Below are positions 34,983 through 43,313 of a stretch of 64,000 nucleotides of DNA, piece by piece. Source of the DNA: an uncultured Collinsella sp. (GTDB taxonomy: Bacteria > Actinomycetota > Coriobacteriia > Coriobacteriales > Coriobacteriaceae). Both the position numbers and the translations under genes were made by a program. How positions within the stretch are numbered: the stretch's first letter is position 1; each line of letters opens with the position of its first letter. The stretch is from contig CABUTR010000007.1 of NCBI GenBank assembly GCA_902494555.1, positions 1 to 64,000 of the forward strand. Direction: 5' to 3'. The notes under the pieces were generated by a model. That model ran no database searches, was not told the origin of the DNA, and saw nothing but the letters and a program-made list of their open reading frames with translations.

Positions 34983-35342
34983 ATGCCTACGTCAATACTC
35001 GACACGCGGCCAGTTCAGATGAACGTGCGTATAGATCGCCAGCTCAAAGAGGCGGGAGACGCCGTCCTGACTCATATTGGCATGACGCCGTCACAAGCCG
35101 TTCGGACACTTTGGGAGTATCTGGTCGTTAACGGACGCATGCCCTCGAAGGGAGACGCGGCGGCTCCGGTTTCTGACGGAGTGGAGCCCCGGCGCATGGA
35201 GTCAAGGGCCGCGCAAGGCAGCCATATCGTTCGCGATTCGTGCCTCAAATACGGCATCCCCATCCCTGAGTTCTCGGGAGACTATGACGACCTCTATGAG
35301 GAGGCCATGGCGGAGCGCTATCCCGAGTGGGTGGAACTATGA
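34983..35342 (+). CDS. RelB/DinJ-type ribbon-helix-helix antitoxin
   Basis: A 119-residue protein whose N-terminal part (QMNVRIDRQLKEAGDAVLTH, then GMTPSQAVRTLWEYLVVNGRMP) fits the RelB/DinJ antitoxin family: a DNA-binding beta strand and two helices. The C-terminal half is acidic and ends RYPEWVEL, and would wrap the toxin. GGAG precedes ATG 34983, behind a palindromic operator. It overlaps the PIN-domain gene by 4 bp (ATGA), so translation is coupled. The usual DinJ partner is a RelE/YafQ nuclease, so this pairing is atypical. Confidence 0.85.
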   Translation: MPTSILDTRPVQMNVRIDRQLKEAGDAVLTHIGMTPSQAVRTLWEYLVVNGRMPSKGDAAAPVSDGVEPRRMESRAAQGSHIVRDSCLKYGIPIPEFSGDYDDLYEEAMAERYPEWVEL

Positions 35343-35860
35343 GCACAGAAGGCGTCCTCAAGCTGTTAATCGATACCAACGTATGGATGGATTATTTTTC
35401 TGGCAGGTCCGACCGTACGGCAAATGTCGTCCATCTGATCGAGATTGCCGACGCCTCGGAGCGGATTGCCCTGTTTGCCTCGTCGCTTTCGGTCAAAGAC
35501 GTTTCATATCTTGTCTCGGCGGCAATCAAGCAGGAGTGCCGAAGAAAGACTGGCTCACTGAGCGATAACGCCATTGCGGCGGCAGACGAAACGGCCTGGG
35601 CATGCGTTCGACAGATGCGCGAGCTAGCCCTCATCGCCCCGGTCGGTGCAGACGAGGTCTTCGACTCCTTTGTGTTCAAGTACCACCACAATGACTTTGA
35701 GGACGACCTGATGCTGGGCGTCGCCAATCGCATTGATGCCGATTACGTCGTGACGGAGGACAAGAATCTTATTAAACATACCAATGGTGTATGCATTAAT
35801 GTTCAACAGGCGTTGAGGTTGGTTGGGGGGTCCAACGTTCCCTCTGCACGACCCGTCTAG
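35339..35860 (+). CDS. PIN-domain ribonuclease toxin (VapC-like)
   Basis: A 173-residue protein of the PIN fold. LLIDTNVWMDYFSGR near residue 10 gives the first catalytic Asp; SSLSVKDVSYL near 50 is the central acidic segment, and DFEDDLMLGVANRIDADYVVTEDKN near 125 gives the remaining acidic residues. VapC family members cut RNA with Mg2+ and are silenced by a partner antitoxin. The start ATG 35339 overlaps the antitoxin stop; the upstream in-frame ATG would overlap further without a ribosome site. Target RNA is unknown. Confidence 0.85.
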   Translation: MSTEGVLKLLIDTNVWMDYFSGRSDRTANVVHLIEIADASERIALFASSLSVKDVSYLVSAAIKQECRRKTGSLSDNAIAAADETAWACVRQMRELALIAPVGADEVFDSFVFKYHHNDFEDDLMLGVANRIDADYVVTEDKNLIKHTNGVCINVQQALRLVGGSNVPSARPV

Positions 35861-36008
35861 CCTGCTTTATCTTAATAAAATGGCGTTTCCTCACCGTTAG
35901 CCGATGATGCAAGGGCGCTCGGCGTTTTCGACTGGTTTATGCACGCAAAGTCTGGGAATATACAAGTCGCATATCTTACTGTCTAACCAGTTGCGCCAAG
36001 GAGGCACC

Positions 36009-37466
36009 ATGGACTACAAGATCACCGGCTATGAGCCCGCCCAGCTGTTCCATTTCTTTGAGGAGGTCAGCGCGATCCCCCGTGGGTCTGGCAATGAGAA
36101 GGGCATCAGCGATTTCTTGGTTGCGTTTGCCAAGGAGCGCGGCCTCGATGCGTATCAGGACGAGGTCTACAACGTCATCATTCGCAAGCCCGCATCTGCC
36201 GGTGCCGAGAATGCCCCGACCGTGATGCTGCAGGGCCACATCGATATGGTGTGCGACAAGTTGGGCTCCGTTGAGCACGACTTTATGACCGATGGTATCG
36301 ACCTGGTCGTCAAGGACGGCGTCCTCACCGCTAACGGCACCACCCTGGGCGCCGACAACGGTATCGCCGTCGCTCTGATGCTCACTGTTCTCGATGACGA
36401 TTCGATCGTTCACCCCGCCCTCGAGTGCGTATTCACCACAGACGAGGAGACTGGCCTGGTCGGCGCCGAGACGCTCGACAAGTCCCAGATTAGCGCCCGC
36501 ACCATGATTAACCTTGACTCCGAGGAAGAAGGCGTGGCAACCGTCAGCTGCGCCGGCGGCGTCGTCGTTACCTACACTTGCCCCATCGTGCGAGAGCACA
36601 AGACCGGCAGCACCCTTACGCTCGAGATTTCCGGCCTGCTGGGTGGTCACTCCGGCTCCGACATCAACCTGGAGCGCGGCAACGGCAACCTCATCATGGC
36701 CCGTATCATCGACCGCCTGATGGTCGCCGGCGAGCCCGCCATCGTCAGCTTTAACGGCGGCACCAAGGACAACGCCATCAACCGTGAGTGCAAGGCTGTT
36801 CTGGTCTACGCCGACCACGCTGGCGCCGAGGCCGCGGCCCAGATTGCAAAGGGCATCATCGCCGACGTCACCGCCGAGCTCGAGGTCTTCGACCCCGGCT
36901 TTGCCTGCACCGTCGAGATCGCCGACGACGCCAAGGTCGAGGCTATGGACGAGAAGTCCGCGCTTGCCCTCATCCGCGCCCTGCGTCTTGCCCCTAACGG
37001 CGTGATTCGCCGCAACGTCGCCACCGACGGCTCCGTTGAGGTTTCCTCCAACATCGGCGTGGTCGCCACCTCCGATAACGAGGTCAAGATCATGCTGTCC
37101 CCGCGCTCCTCGATCACTTCGCTGCAGAACGAGTTCAAGGACCGCCTGCAGACGCTGGCCGATGTCTTGGGTTTCGACGCCAAGTTTGAGTTCGAGTATC
37201 CCGGCTGGAGCTATGCCGAGCATTCGCCGGTCCGCGACGTCTTTGTCGAGAGCTATCGCGAGCTCTTTGGCTCTGAGCTGCGCATCGAGTCCATTCACGC
37301 CGGCCTTGAGTGCGGTCTGTTTGCCGAGGCCCTGCACGGCCTGGACGCCATCGCCGTGGGCCCGACGCTCTCCGATGTCCACACCCCGGACGAGAGCATG
37401 GAGCTCGCTTCTGCCGAGCGCTTCTACGAGCTGCTCATCGACGTCCTCAAGCGCCTTGCCGCGTAA
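36009..37466 (+). CDS. pepD: Aminoacyl-histidine dipeptidase (PepD)
   Basis: This 485-residue M20C dipeptidase splits Xaa-His and other dipeptides in the cytosol using two metal ions. MLQGHIDMVCDK (metal His and Asp), GADNGIAVALMLTVL, FTTDEETGLVGAE, and the lid region GLLGGHSGSDINL are the family landmarks, and LECGLFAE and VGPTLSDVHTPDE mark the C-terminal domain. ATG 36009 has AAGGAGG; the open frame begins upstream without such a site. Length is normal. Confidence 0.94.
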   Translation: MDYKITGYEPAQLFHFFEEVSAIPRGSGNEKGISDFLVAFAKERGLDAYQDEVYNVIIRKPASAGAENAPTVMLQGHIDMVCDKLGSVEHDFMTDGIDLVVKDGVLTANGTTLGADNGIAVALMLTVLDDDSIVHPALECVFTTDEETGLVGAETLDKSQISARTMINLDSEEEGVATVSCAGGVVVTYTCPIVREHKTGSTLTLEISGLLGGHSGSDINLERGNGNLIMARIIDRLMVAGEPAIVSFNGGTKDNAINRECKAVLVYADHAGAEAAAQIAKGIIADVTAELEVFDPGFACTVEIADDAKVEAMDEKSALALIRALRLAPNGVIRRNVATDGSVEVSSNIGVVATSDNEVKIMLSPRSSITSLQNEFKDRLQTLADVLGFDAKFEFEYPGWSYAEHSPVRDVFVESYRELFGSELRIESIHAGLECGLFAEALHGLDAIAVGPTLSDVHTPDESMELASAERFYELLIDVLKRLAA

Positions 37467-37508
37467 GGGTCGCCTTGGTTAAGCCGCTCTAAAACGGCTG
37501 GCTATGAA

Positions 37509-37545
37509 AACGGCCGCCTGGCGTAATGCCGGGCGGCCGTTATTC
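37509..37545. terminator. Bidirectional terminator between pepD and mntP
   Basis: AACGGCCGCCTGGC pairs with GCCGGGCGGCCGTT (37509-37522 with 37528-37541), loop GTAAT, with A and T runs at the sides. Confidence 0.85.
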
Positions 37546-37546
37546 G

Positions 37547-38125
37547 TTACAGTGCGAGGATCCCAAGGTGCTCAAGCAAGATCTTAAGCCCGATGAGGAC
37601 GAGTACGACGCCACCCACGATGGTGGCGGGTTTTTCGTAGCGCGCGCCAAAGGTGTGGCCGATCGCTACGCCGGCGACGGAGAAGATAAACGTTGTGACG
37701 CCGATAAGCGATACAGCGGGAACGATGTCGACCGAAAGCGCGGCGAACGAGATGCCCACGGCCAGGGCGTCGATTGAGGTGGCGATGGCGAGGATCAGGT
37801 ACTCGCCCAGGTCAATCTTTTCGGCATCCTTGCCGTCGCCTTCATCCTCGTCTTCGGTAAAGGCTTCCCACAGCATTTTGCCGCCGATGAAGGCCAAAAG
37901 GATAAAGGCGATCCAATGGTCGATGGGTCCGATGATGCCCATGAATTGACTGCCGAGCGCCCATCCGATTACGGGCATGCCGGCCTGAAAGCCGCCAAAG
38001 AACAGGCCGAGCACCACGGCGACTTTAAGGTTGATCTTTTTCATGCCGAGGCCCTTGCAGATGGAAACGGCAAAGGCGTCCATCGAAAGGCCAACGGCGA
38101 GCAACACGAGCTCTGCGAGTCCCAT
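37547..38125 (-). CDS. mntP: Manganese efflux pump MntP
   Basis: This 192-residue membrane protein has six hydrophobic helices in two repeats, each with the acidic motif: AVGLSMDAFAVSICKG in the first and ATSIDALAVGISFA in the second. The family exports Mn2+. An acidic loop (FTEDEDEGDGKDAEK) separates the halves. ATG 38125 has GAGGGAG upstream. The open frame continues back into the riboswitch and is not used. Control by a manganese-sensing riboswitch is visible upstream. Confidence 0.94.
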   Translation of the reverse strand: MGLAELVLLAVGLSMDAFAVSICKGLGMKKINLKVAVVLGLFFGGFQAGMPVIGWALGSQFMGIIGPIDHWIAFILLAFIGGKMLWEAFTEDEDEGDGKDAEKIDLGEYLILAIATSIDALAVGISFAALSVDIVPAVSLIGVTTFIFSVAGVAIGHTFGARYEKPATIVGGVVLVLIGLKILLEHLGILAL

Positions 38126-38176
38126 AGTCTGGCTCCCTCTCTGCGGGCGAACCCGCGTGTACCTCTTGGGGGAGCA

Positions 38177-38223
38177 ACAAAAAAGACCCGTGGCGTACGC
38201 GTTGCGCGCACAGCCACGAGTCT
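38177..38223 (-). terminator. Riboswitch expression-platform terminator of mntP
   Basis: On the minus strand, AGACTCGTGGC pairs with GCCACGGGTCT with one mismatch, followed by TTTTTTG. Its 5' arm begins inside the end of the aptamer (AACGAGAC), so ligand binding can compete with terminator formation. Confidence 0.8.
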
Positions 38224-38316
38224 CGTTCATTAAGGCAAGCCAGGCCGCATCGGCCAGTGTGTTGACTTGCCGCGCCACCGGAGGCGAACCCGATCACGCG
38301 ACTACTCCCTCATTTA
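38219..38316 (-). ncRNA. yybP-ykoY manganese riboswitch
   Basis: Reading the minus strand, GAGGGAGTAG, the CGGCAAGTCAACACACTGG block and the closing GAACGAGAC match the conserved ends and core of the yybP-ykoY family, which binds Mn2+ and turns on efflux genes. It lies directly before mntP, the family's typical target, with a terminator between them, giving transcriptional control. Confidence 0.9.
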
Positions 38317-38472
38317 TGCGAATCCCGATGCTACCACATAAGCAGCTCATTTGGATTGGGGCTCTCAGCTGTGTTCGCTCATTCTGTAAGCATCGGATTT
38401 TGCGGGCGTCACAGGGGCAAACCGTGAGAAACTTATTAACGTTTATGGAGCGTATACGATGGGAGCGATGCC

Positions 38473-39540
38473 TTGGATAAGAACGAGCTGCAAAAGCGTA
38501 TGGAACAGGCTATTCGCCTGACTGCCCCCGGTCAGCCGATTCGCACCGCCCTCGACATGATCATTGCTGGTCACCTGGGCGCCCTTATCTGCGTCGGCGA
38601 CACCGAAAACGTGCTCGCTGCTGGTAACGACGGCTTCCCGCTCAACATTTCGTTTACCTCGAACCGCCTGTTCGAGCTTTCCAAGATGGACGGCGCCATC
38701 GTCATCGACGGCGACCTCACCCAGATCCTGCGCGCCAACTTCCACCTCAATCCCGATCCCTCGCTTGCCACGAGCGAGACGGGCATGCGTCACCGCACCG
38801 CCGCCCGCATGTCGGTGCTCACGGATGCCATCGTGATCTCGGTCTCGGCCCGTCGTGCCGTCGTCAACGTGTACGTTCACGGCAAGAGCTACGAGATCCA
38901 GCCCGTCACCACCATCATGAGCTCGGTCAACCAGCTCGTCGCCACGCTCCAGACTACCCGTCAGTCGCTCGACCGCTCCCTGCTGCGCCTGACGGCCCTC
39001 GAGCTCGACGACTACGTTACGCTCGCCGACATTACCGGTATTTTCTCGAGCTTCGAGATCATGCAGCAGGCAAAGACCGAGCTTAAGGATTGCATCGTCA
39101 AGCTGGGTAACCAGGGCAAGCTCGTGCAGATGCAGCTCGAGCAGCTCGCCGGCTCGAGCATGGATACCGAGTACGACCTGATGATCCGCGACTATGCAAG
39201 TGATTCTTCCGAGGCAAACGCCGAGAAGATTCGCGCTGAGCTTGCCCGTATGACGCCCAAGGACCTGTCCGATCCACAGCATGTGGCGGCGGTTCTGGGT
39301 TACGACGACCTGGACGAGGACTCCGTCATGACACCGCTGGGCCTGCGCACGCTTTCGCGCGTGTCCGTCGTGCGTGACGGCGTGGCCGAGAAGATCGTCG
39401 ACGAGTACGGCTCACTGCAGGAGCTCATGGACGACATCAGCGAGGATCCGGAGCGCCTAGGCGACTTTGGCGTTAACAACCCTGCCATTCTTGCGGACTC
39501 CCTGTACCGCATGAAGGGCACCAAACAGGGGAACGCATAA
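38473..39540 (+). CDS. disA: DNA integrity scanning protein DisA (diadenylate cyclase)
   Basis: This 355-residue octameric protein scans DNA and makes cyclic di-AMP from ATP. The DAC domain has the DGA motif at residues 73-75 and GMRHRTA at 104-110, both needed for catalysis. A helical linker and a C-terminal helix-hairpin-helix DNA-binding part follow (LGYDDLDEDSVMTPLGLRTLSRV). The start is TTG 38473 after GGGAG; no in-frame ATG serves. ispD begins inside its stop codon (TAATG), so the second-messenger gene is coupled to isoprenoid synthesis. Confidence 0.95.
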   Translation: MDKNELQKRMEQAIRLTAPGQPIRTALDMIIAGHLGALICVGDTENVLAAGNDGFPLNISFTSNRLFELSKMDGAIVIDGDLTQILRANFHLNPDPSLATSETGMRHRTAARMSVLTDAIVISVSARRAVVNVYVHGKSYEIQPVTTIMSSVNQLVATLQTTRQSLDRSLLRLTALELDDYVTLADITGIFSSFEIMQQAKTELKDCIVKLGNQGKLVQMQLEQLAGSSMDTEYDLMIRDYASDSSEANAEKIRAELARMTPKDLSDPQHVAAVLGYDDLDEDSVMTPLGLRTLSRVSVVRDGVAEKIVDEYGSLQELMDDISEDPERLGDFGVNNPAILADSLYRMKGTKQGNA

Positions 39541-40268
39541 TGGCGCCCGTATGCGCCGTGGTCGTTGCCGGTGGCAGCGGCCAGCGCTTTGGTAACCCCG
39601 GTGGCAAGCAGCTCGTCAATGTGGCGGGCCGTCCGCTTATGAGCTGGTCCATCCGCGCGTTTGACCGTAGCGATAAGGTCGGCCACATCGTCGTGGTTTG
39701 CCCTGCCGAGCGTCGTGCCGAGATGCGCCGCCTGGCCATCGACCCGTTTGACTATGACACGCCCATCAGCTTTGCCGATGCCGGCGATACCCGCCAGGAT
39801 TCCACCCGTGCCGGCGTGCATGCGGTTCCGGCGGGTTTCGAATATGTCGCCATCCACGACGGCGCCCGTCCGCTCATTACGACCGAGGCCATCGATCATG
39901 CGATCGACGTGCTTGTGGGCGACCGCTCGCTCGACGGTGTCGTGTGCGGTCAGCCCGCGATCGACACGCTCAAGATCGTCGACGGCGATAATATCGTCGA
40001 GACGCCGCCGCGCGAGCTCTATTGGGCCGCGCAGACGCCGCAGATCTTTAGCGTCGACGCCATGAAGCGCGCTCACGCCGCTGCTATCGCCGAGGGCTTT
40101 ATCGGTACCGACGATTCATCGCTGGTCGAGCGCATGGGCGGGCGCGTCCGCTGTGTCCAGAGCCCGCGCGATAACCTTAAGGTGACGGTGCCCGAGGACC
40201 TGCGTCCCGTAACCGCGATTCTGCTCGGTCGCATGGCCGAGGGAGAGGACCTTCCCCATGTTCAGTAA
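39540..40268 (+). CDS. ispD: 2-C-methyl-D-erythritol 4-phosphate cytidylyltransferase
   Basis: This 242-residue enzyme couples CTP to methylerythritol phosphate in the MEP pathway. It begins VCAVVVAGGSGQRFGNPGGK, the nucleotide-binding loop, with conserved ALIRMF-type AFDRSDKVGH, VAIHDGARPLIT (Mg site) and LKVTVPEDL near the end. It overlaps disA by one base and ispF by 11 bp. The adjacent ispD-ispF order is common in bacteria. Confidence 0.95.
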   Translation: MAPVCAVVVAGGSGQRFGNPGGKQLVNVAGRPLMSWSIRAFDRSDKVGHIVVVCPAERRAEMRRLAIDPFDYDTPISFADAGDTRQDSTRAGVHAVPAGFEYVAIHDGARPLITTEAIDHAIDVLVGDRSLDGVVCGQPAIDTLKIVDGDNIVETPPRELYWAAQTPQIFSVDAMKRAHAAAIAEGFIGTDDSSLVERMGGRVRCVQSPRDNLKVTVPEDLRPVTAILLGRMAEGEDLPHVQ

Positions 40269-40752
40269 CCTGCGCATTGGCCACGGCTACGACGTCCACC
40301 GTTTGGTGGAGGGGCGTCGATGTATCATCGGCGGGGTCGACATCCCCTACGAGCGCGGCCTGCTGGGCCACTCGGATGCCGATGTGCTCGCGCACGCCTT
40401 GGCCGACGCCATTCTGGGCGCCTGCCGCGGGGGAGACATTGGCAAGCTATTCCCCGATACCGACCCCGCCTATGAGGGTGCCGATTCGATGGTGCTGCTC
40501 GCTCGCGTGATGGACTATGCACGCGAGCTGGGCTTTGAGTTTGTCGATGCCGATTGCACCATTGCCTGCCAGCAACCCAAGATCACTCCGCACCGCGATG
40601 CCATGCGCGCCAACCTTGCCCATGCCCTGGGCGTCGACGTGGAAAACGTGGGCGTCGCCGCCACCACGACCGAAAAGCTCGGTTGGGAAGGCCAAGGCGA
40701 GGGAATTGGCGCCTGGGCAGTCTGCCTGCTACAGAAAACCGTTAAGGAGTAA
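40258..40752 (+). CDS. ispF: 2-C-methyl-D-erythritol 2,4-cyclodiphosphate synthase
   Basis: This 164-residue trimeric zinc enzyme cyclises CDP-ME 2-phosphate. GHGYDVHRL near residue 8 carries the metal Asp and His; LGHSDADVLAHALADAILGA and the C-terminal ATTTEKLGWEGQGEGIGA are the family signatures. ATG 40258 lies inside the end of ispD. cysS starts four bases after the stop. Confidence 0.97.
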   Translation: MFSNLRIGHGYDVHRLVEGRRCIIGGVDIPYERGLLGHSDADVLAHALADAILGACRGGDIGKLFPDTDPAYEGADSMVLLARVMDYARELGFEFVDADCTIACQQPKITPHRDAMRANLAHALGVDVENVGVAATTTEKLGWEGQGEGIGAWAVCLLQKTVKE

Positions 40753-40755
40753 CGA

Positions 40756-42222
40756 ATGCGTATCTACAACAGCGCTACCCATAAAAAGGAAGAGTTCCAG
40801 CCCATCGAGTCCGGCAAGGTCCGCATGTACGTGTGTGGCCCCACGGTCTACGACAACATCCACATCGGCAATGCCCGCACGTTCATCAGCTTTGACGTGA
40901 TTCGTCGCTGGCTCATCGCGAGCGGCTACGAGGTCACGTTCGCCCAGAACCTCACCGATGTCGATGACAAGATCATCAAACGCGCCAACGAGCAGGGCCG
41001 CACGGCCGCCGAGGTCGCGACGGAGTTCTCCGACAAGTTCATCGGCGTCATGCGTGCCGCCAACGTGCTCGATCCCGATGTGCGCCCCCGCGCCACCAAG
41101 GAGATCGGCCCCATGATCGCTATGATCAAGACGCTTATCGAGCAGGGCCATGCCTACGCCGCCGATAACGGCGACGTGTACTTTGCCGTGCGCAGCGATC
41201 CCAACTATGGTCAGGTCTCGGGCCGCAACATCGACGACCTTATGGTCGGCGCGCGCATCGAGGAGAACGAGGACAAGAACGACCCGCTCGACTTTGCCCT
41301 GTGGAAGGCCGCCAAGCCCGGCGAGCCCAGCTGGCCGAGCCCCTGGGGCGAGGGCCGTCCCGGTTGGCACACCGAGTGCGCCGCCATGGTGCACCGCTAC
41401 CTGGGCACCCCGATCGACATCCACGGCGGCGGCTCCGACCTTGCCTTCCCGCATCACGAGAACGAGTGCGCCCAGGCTACCTGCGCCTGGCACCAGGGCT
41501 TCTCCAACACCTGGATGCACACGGGCATGCTGCTGGTTGACGGCGAGAAGATGTCCAAGTCGCTCGGCAACTTCTTTACGCTGGCCGAGGTCCTCGAGCA
41601 GCATTCCGCCGCGGCCCTGCGCCTGCTGATGCTGCAGACGAGCTATCGCTCGCCGCTCGACTTCTCCTGGGAGCGCCTGGAGGGTGCCGAGAACTCGCTC
41701 ACGCGTATCGCCGGTACGGTCGAGAACCTGCGCTGGGCTGCGAACCATGCGACGGCCGATGCCGATGAGGCAGCATCCGAGGCGTTTGCCGCCAAGGCCG
41801 CCGAGGCCCGTGCCACCTTTAAGGAGTGCATGGACGACGACTTTAACACCGCCGGTGCCATGGGTGCCGTCTTTGGCTTTGTGACCGAGTGCAACCAGTA
41901 CCTGGAGCAGGCGGGCGACGCTGCCGACAAGGCCGCCGCGCTTGCCGCCGCCGATACGCTGGTCGATCTGCTCGATACGTTTGGCGTTGAGCTCCCCGAG
42001 CCCAAGGTCGAGCTGCCGCTGGGTCTGCTGGGCGTTGCCGCCGGCCTGGTCGCCTACACGGGCGACGACGTGGACGAGGCCGCTGCCAAGATTCTCGAGG
42101 CCCGCGCCGAGGCCCGTGCCGCCAAGAACTGGGATCTGGCAGACGCCATCCGCGACCAGCTCAAGGACCTGGGCCTGACGATTGAAGATACTGCCGCGGG
42201 CACCCGCATCAAGACTCTCTAA
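40756..42222 (+). CDS. cysS: Cysteinyl-tRNA synthetase
   Basis: This 488-residue class-I synthetase charges tRNA-Cys. VCGPTVYDNIHIGNART near residue 30 has both a zinc cysteine and the HIGH-like motif HIGN; other zinc ligands lie in WHTECAAM and HHENECAQ; GEKMSKSLGN is the KMSKS loop. The C-terminal helical anticodon part is complete. It is the last gene of the disA-ispD-ispF-cysS run. A structured repeat that also resembles a terminator follows. Confidence 0.97.
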   Translation: MRIYNSATHKKEEFQPIESGKVRMYVCGPTVYDNIHIGNARTFISFDVIRRWLIASGYEVTFAQNLTDVDDKIIKRANEQGRTAAEVATEFSDKFIGVMRAANVLDPDVRPRATKEIGPMIAMIKTLIEQGHAYAADNGDVYFAVRSDPNYGQVSGRNIDDLMVGARIEENEDKNDPLDFALWKAAKPGEPSWPSPWGEGRPGWHTECAAMVHRYLGTPIDIHGGGSDLAFPHHENECAQATCAWHQGFSNTWMHTGMLLVDGEKMSKSLGNFFTLAEVLEQHSAAALRLLMLQTSYRSPLDFSWERLEGAENSLTRIAGTVENLRWAANHATADADEAASEAFAAKAAEARATFKECMDDDFNTAGAMGAVFGFVTECNQYLEQAGDAADKAAALAAADTLVDLLDTFGVELPEPKVELPLGLLGVAAGLVAYTGDDVDEAAAKILEARAEARAAKNWDLADAIRDQLKDLGLTIEDTAAGTRIKTL

Positions 42223-42244
42223 TCCCCGCGGGTTTCCCAAGCAC

Positions 42245-42347
42245 CCGACCGCCCGAGCCACGGCACCTTGCCTTTCAATTGTCGGGCATGACCTCAAGGT
42301 CTATGCCCTCCTCTTTCAAGGCAATCTGCCGCACCTCGGGCGGTCGG
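42245..42347 (+). repeat. Structured repeat element, copy C
   Basis: A 13-bp outer stem (42245-42257 with 42335-42347), inner TTGCCTT/AAGGCAA, and the tip GGGCATGACC with AGGTCTATGCCC. Internal-loop words GGCACC and CAATCTGCC occur on opposite sides compared with copy A. It is followed by TCTATTTG, so it may also end cysS transcripts. Confidence 0.75.
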
Positions 42348-42389
42348 TCTATTTGTTTCGTTTGATAATTGTGTTAAGGAGGCCGTTTT

Positions 42390-43310
42390 ATGGCCGACAA
42401 TCGCAAGCGTGCACCGCGTGGAGGTAAGCAAGCTGCTTCTGGCTCGCGTCCGATTCGCCGCAATGACCGCGCTGTCGCTTCCAAGGGCCAGTGCGAGCGC
42501 TCCCAAGCCCAGGCTGCGCGTCCGCAGCGAGATCGCAACCGCGACAACATTCAGGTCCCCAAGGGCGAGTTTATCGAAGGTCGCCGTGCTGCCGCCGAGG
42601 CCCTGCGCACCGGCTTTCCCGTCAAGTGCGCGCTCATCGCCGAGGGCGGGGAGCGCGATGCTGCCTTGTCGCGCCTGGTCGACGACCTCAACGCCGCGGG
42701 TGTCCGCATTAAGTATGTGCCGCGCGCGCAGCTCGATGCGCTGTCGAGCCATGGCGCTCACCAGGGCATTGCGCTCGAGGTGGGTAATTTCCCCTATGCT
42801 GATGTCGCCGATATCCTCGATCGCGCGGGTGACGGACCGGCGCTCGTCGTCGTGCTCGACCATGTGACCGACGATGGCAACTTTGGTGCGATCGTGCGCT
42901 CCGCCGAGGTCGTGGGCGCGGCGGGCGTCATCATTGCAAACAAGCGCGCCGCCGGTGTGACCGTGGGCAGCTACAAAACCTCTGCTGGTGCCGTCATGCA
43001 CCTGCCCATTGCGCAGGTTCCCAATATCGCCCGAGCGCTTGACGACCTCAAGGCCGCCGGCTTTTGGGTGGGCGGTGCTTCCGAGCACGCCGAGGGCAGC
43101 TGCTGGGATGCTCCCTTCGAGGGCCGCGTGGCGCTCGTCATGGGCTCCGAGGGCGACGGTATCTCGCGCCTGGTGCTCGAGAAATGCGACTTTTTGACCA
43201 AGCTTCCCCAGCGCGGCATGACCGAGAGTCTCAACGTTGCCCAGGCAACGACGGCGCTGTGCTTTGAGTGGCTGCGCCGCAACGCCGGCGAACTCATGGG
43301 GGAGGAGTAG
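42390..43310 (+). CDS. rlmB: 23S rRNA (guanosine-2'-O-)-methyltransferase RlmB
   Basis: This 306-residue SpoU-class enzyme methylates a 23S rRNA guanosine. A basic, low-complexity stretch of about 45 residues comes first, followed by a substrate-binding domain (FIEGRRAAAEALRTG) and the knotted SPOUT fold with VVVLDHVTDDGNFGAIVRSA, VMGSEGDGISRLV and SLNVAQATTALCFEW. AGGAGG precedes the ATG. yacP starts three bases after the stop, the same rlmB-yacP order as in Firmicutes. Confidence 0.94.
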   Translation: MADNRKRAPRGGKQAASGSRPIRRNDRAVASKGQCERSQAQAARPQRDRNRDNIQVPKGEFIEGRRAAAEALRTGFPVKCALIAEGGERDAALSRLVDDLNAAGVRIKYVPRAQLDALSSHGAHQGIALEVGNFPYADVADILDRAGDGPALVVVLDHVTDDGNFGAIVRSAEVVGAAGVIIANKRAAGVTVGSYKTSAGAVMHLPIAQVPNIARALDDLKAAGFWVGGASEHAEGSCWDAPFEGRVALVMGSEGDGISRLVLEKCDFLTKLPQRGMTESLNVAQATTALCFEWLRRNAGELMGEE

Positions 43311-43313
43311 CGC

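Noticed and set aside
35904..36008. N-terminal extension of PepD
   Set aside because: The extension has no ribosome site, whereas ATG 36009 follows AAGGAGG and matches the family start.
38126..38278. N-terminal extension of MntP
   Set aside because: The extra codons run through the riboswitch terminator, and the protein family starts at the ATG at 38125.
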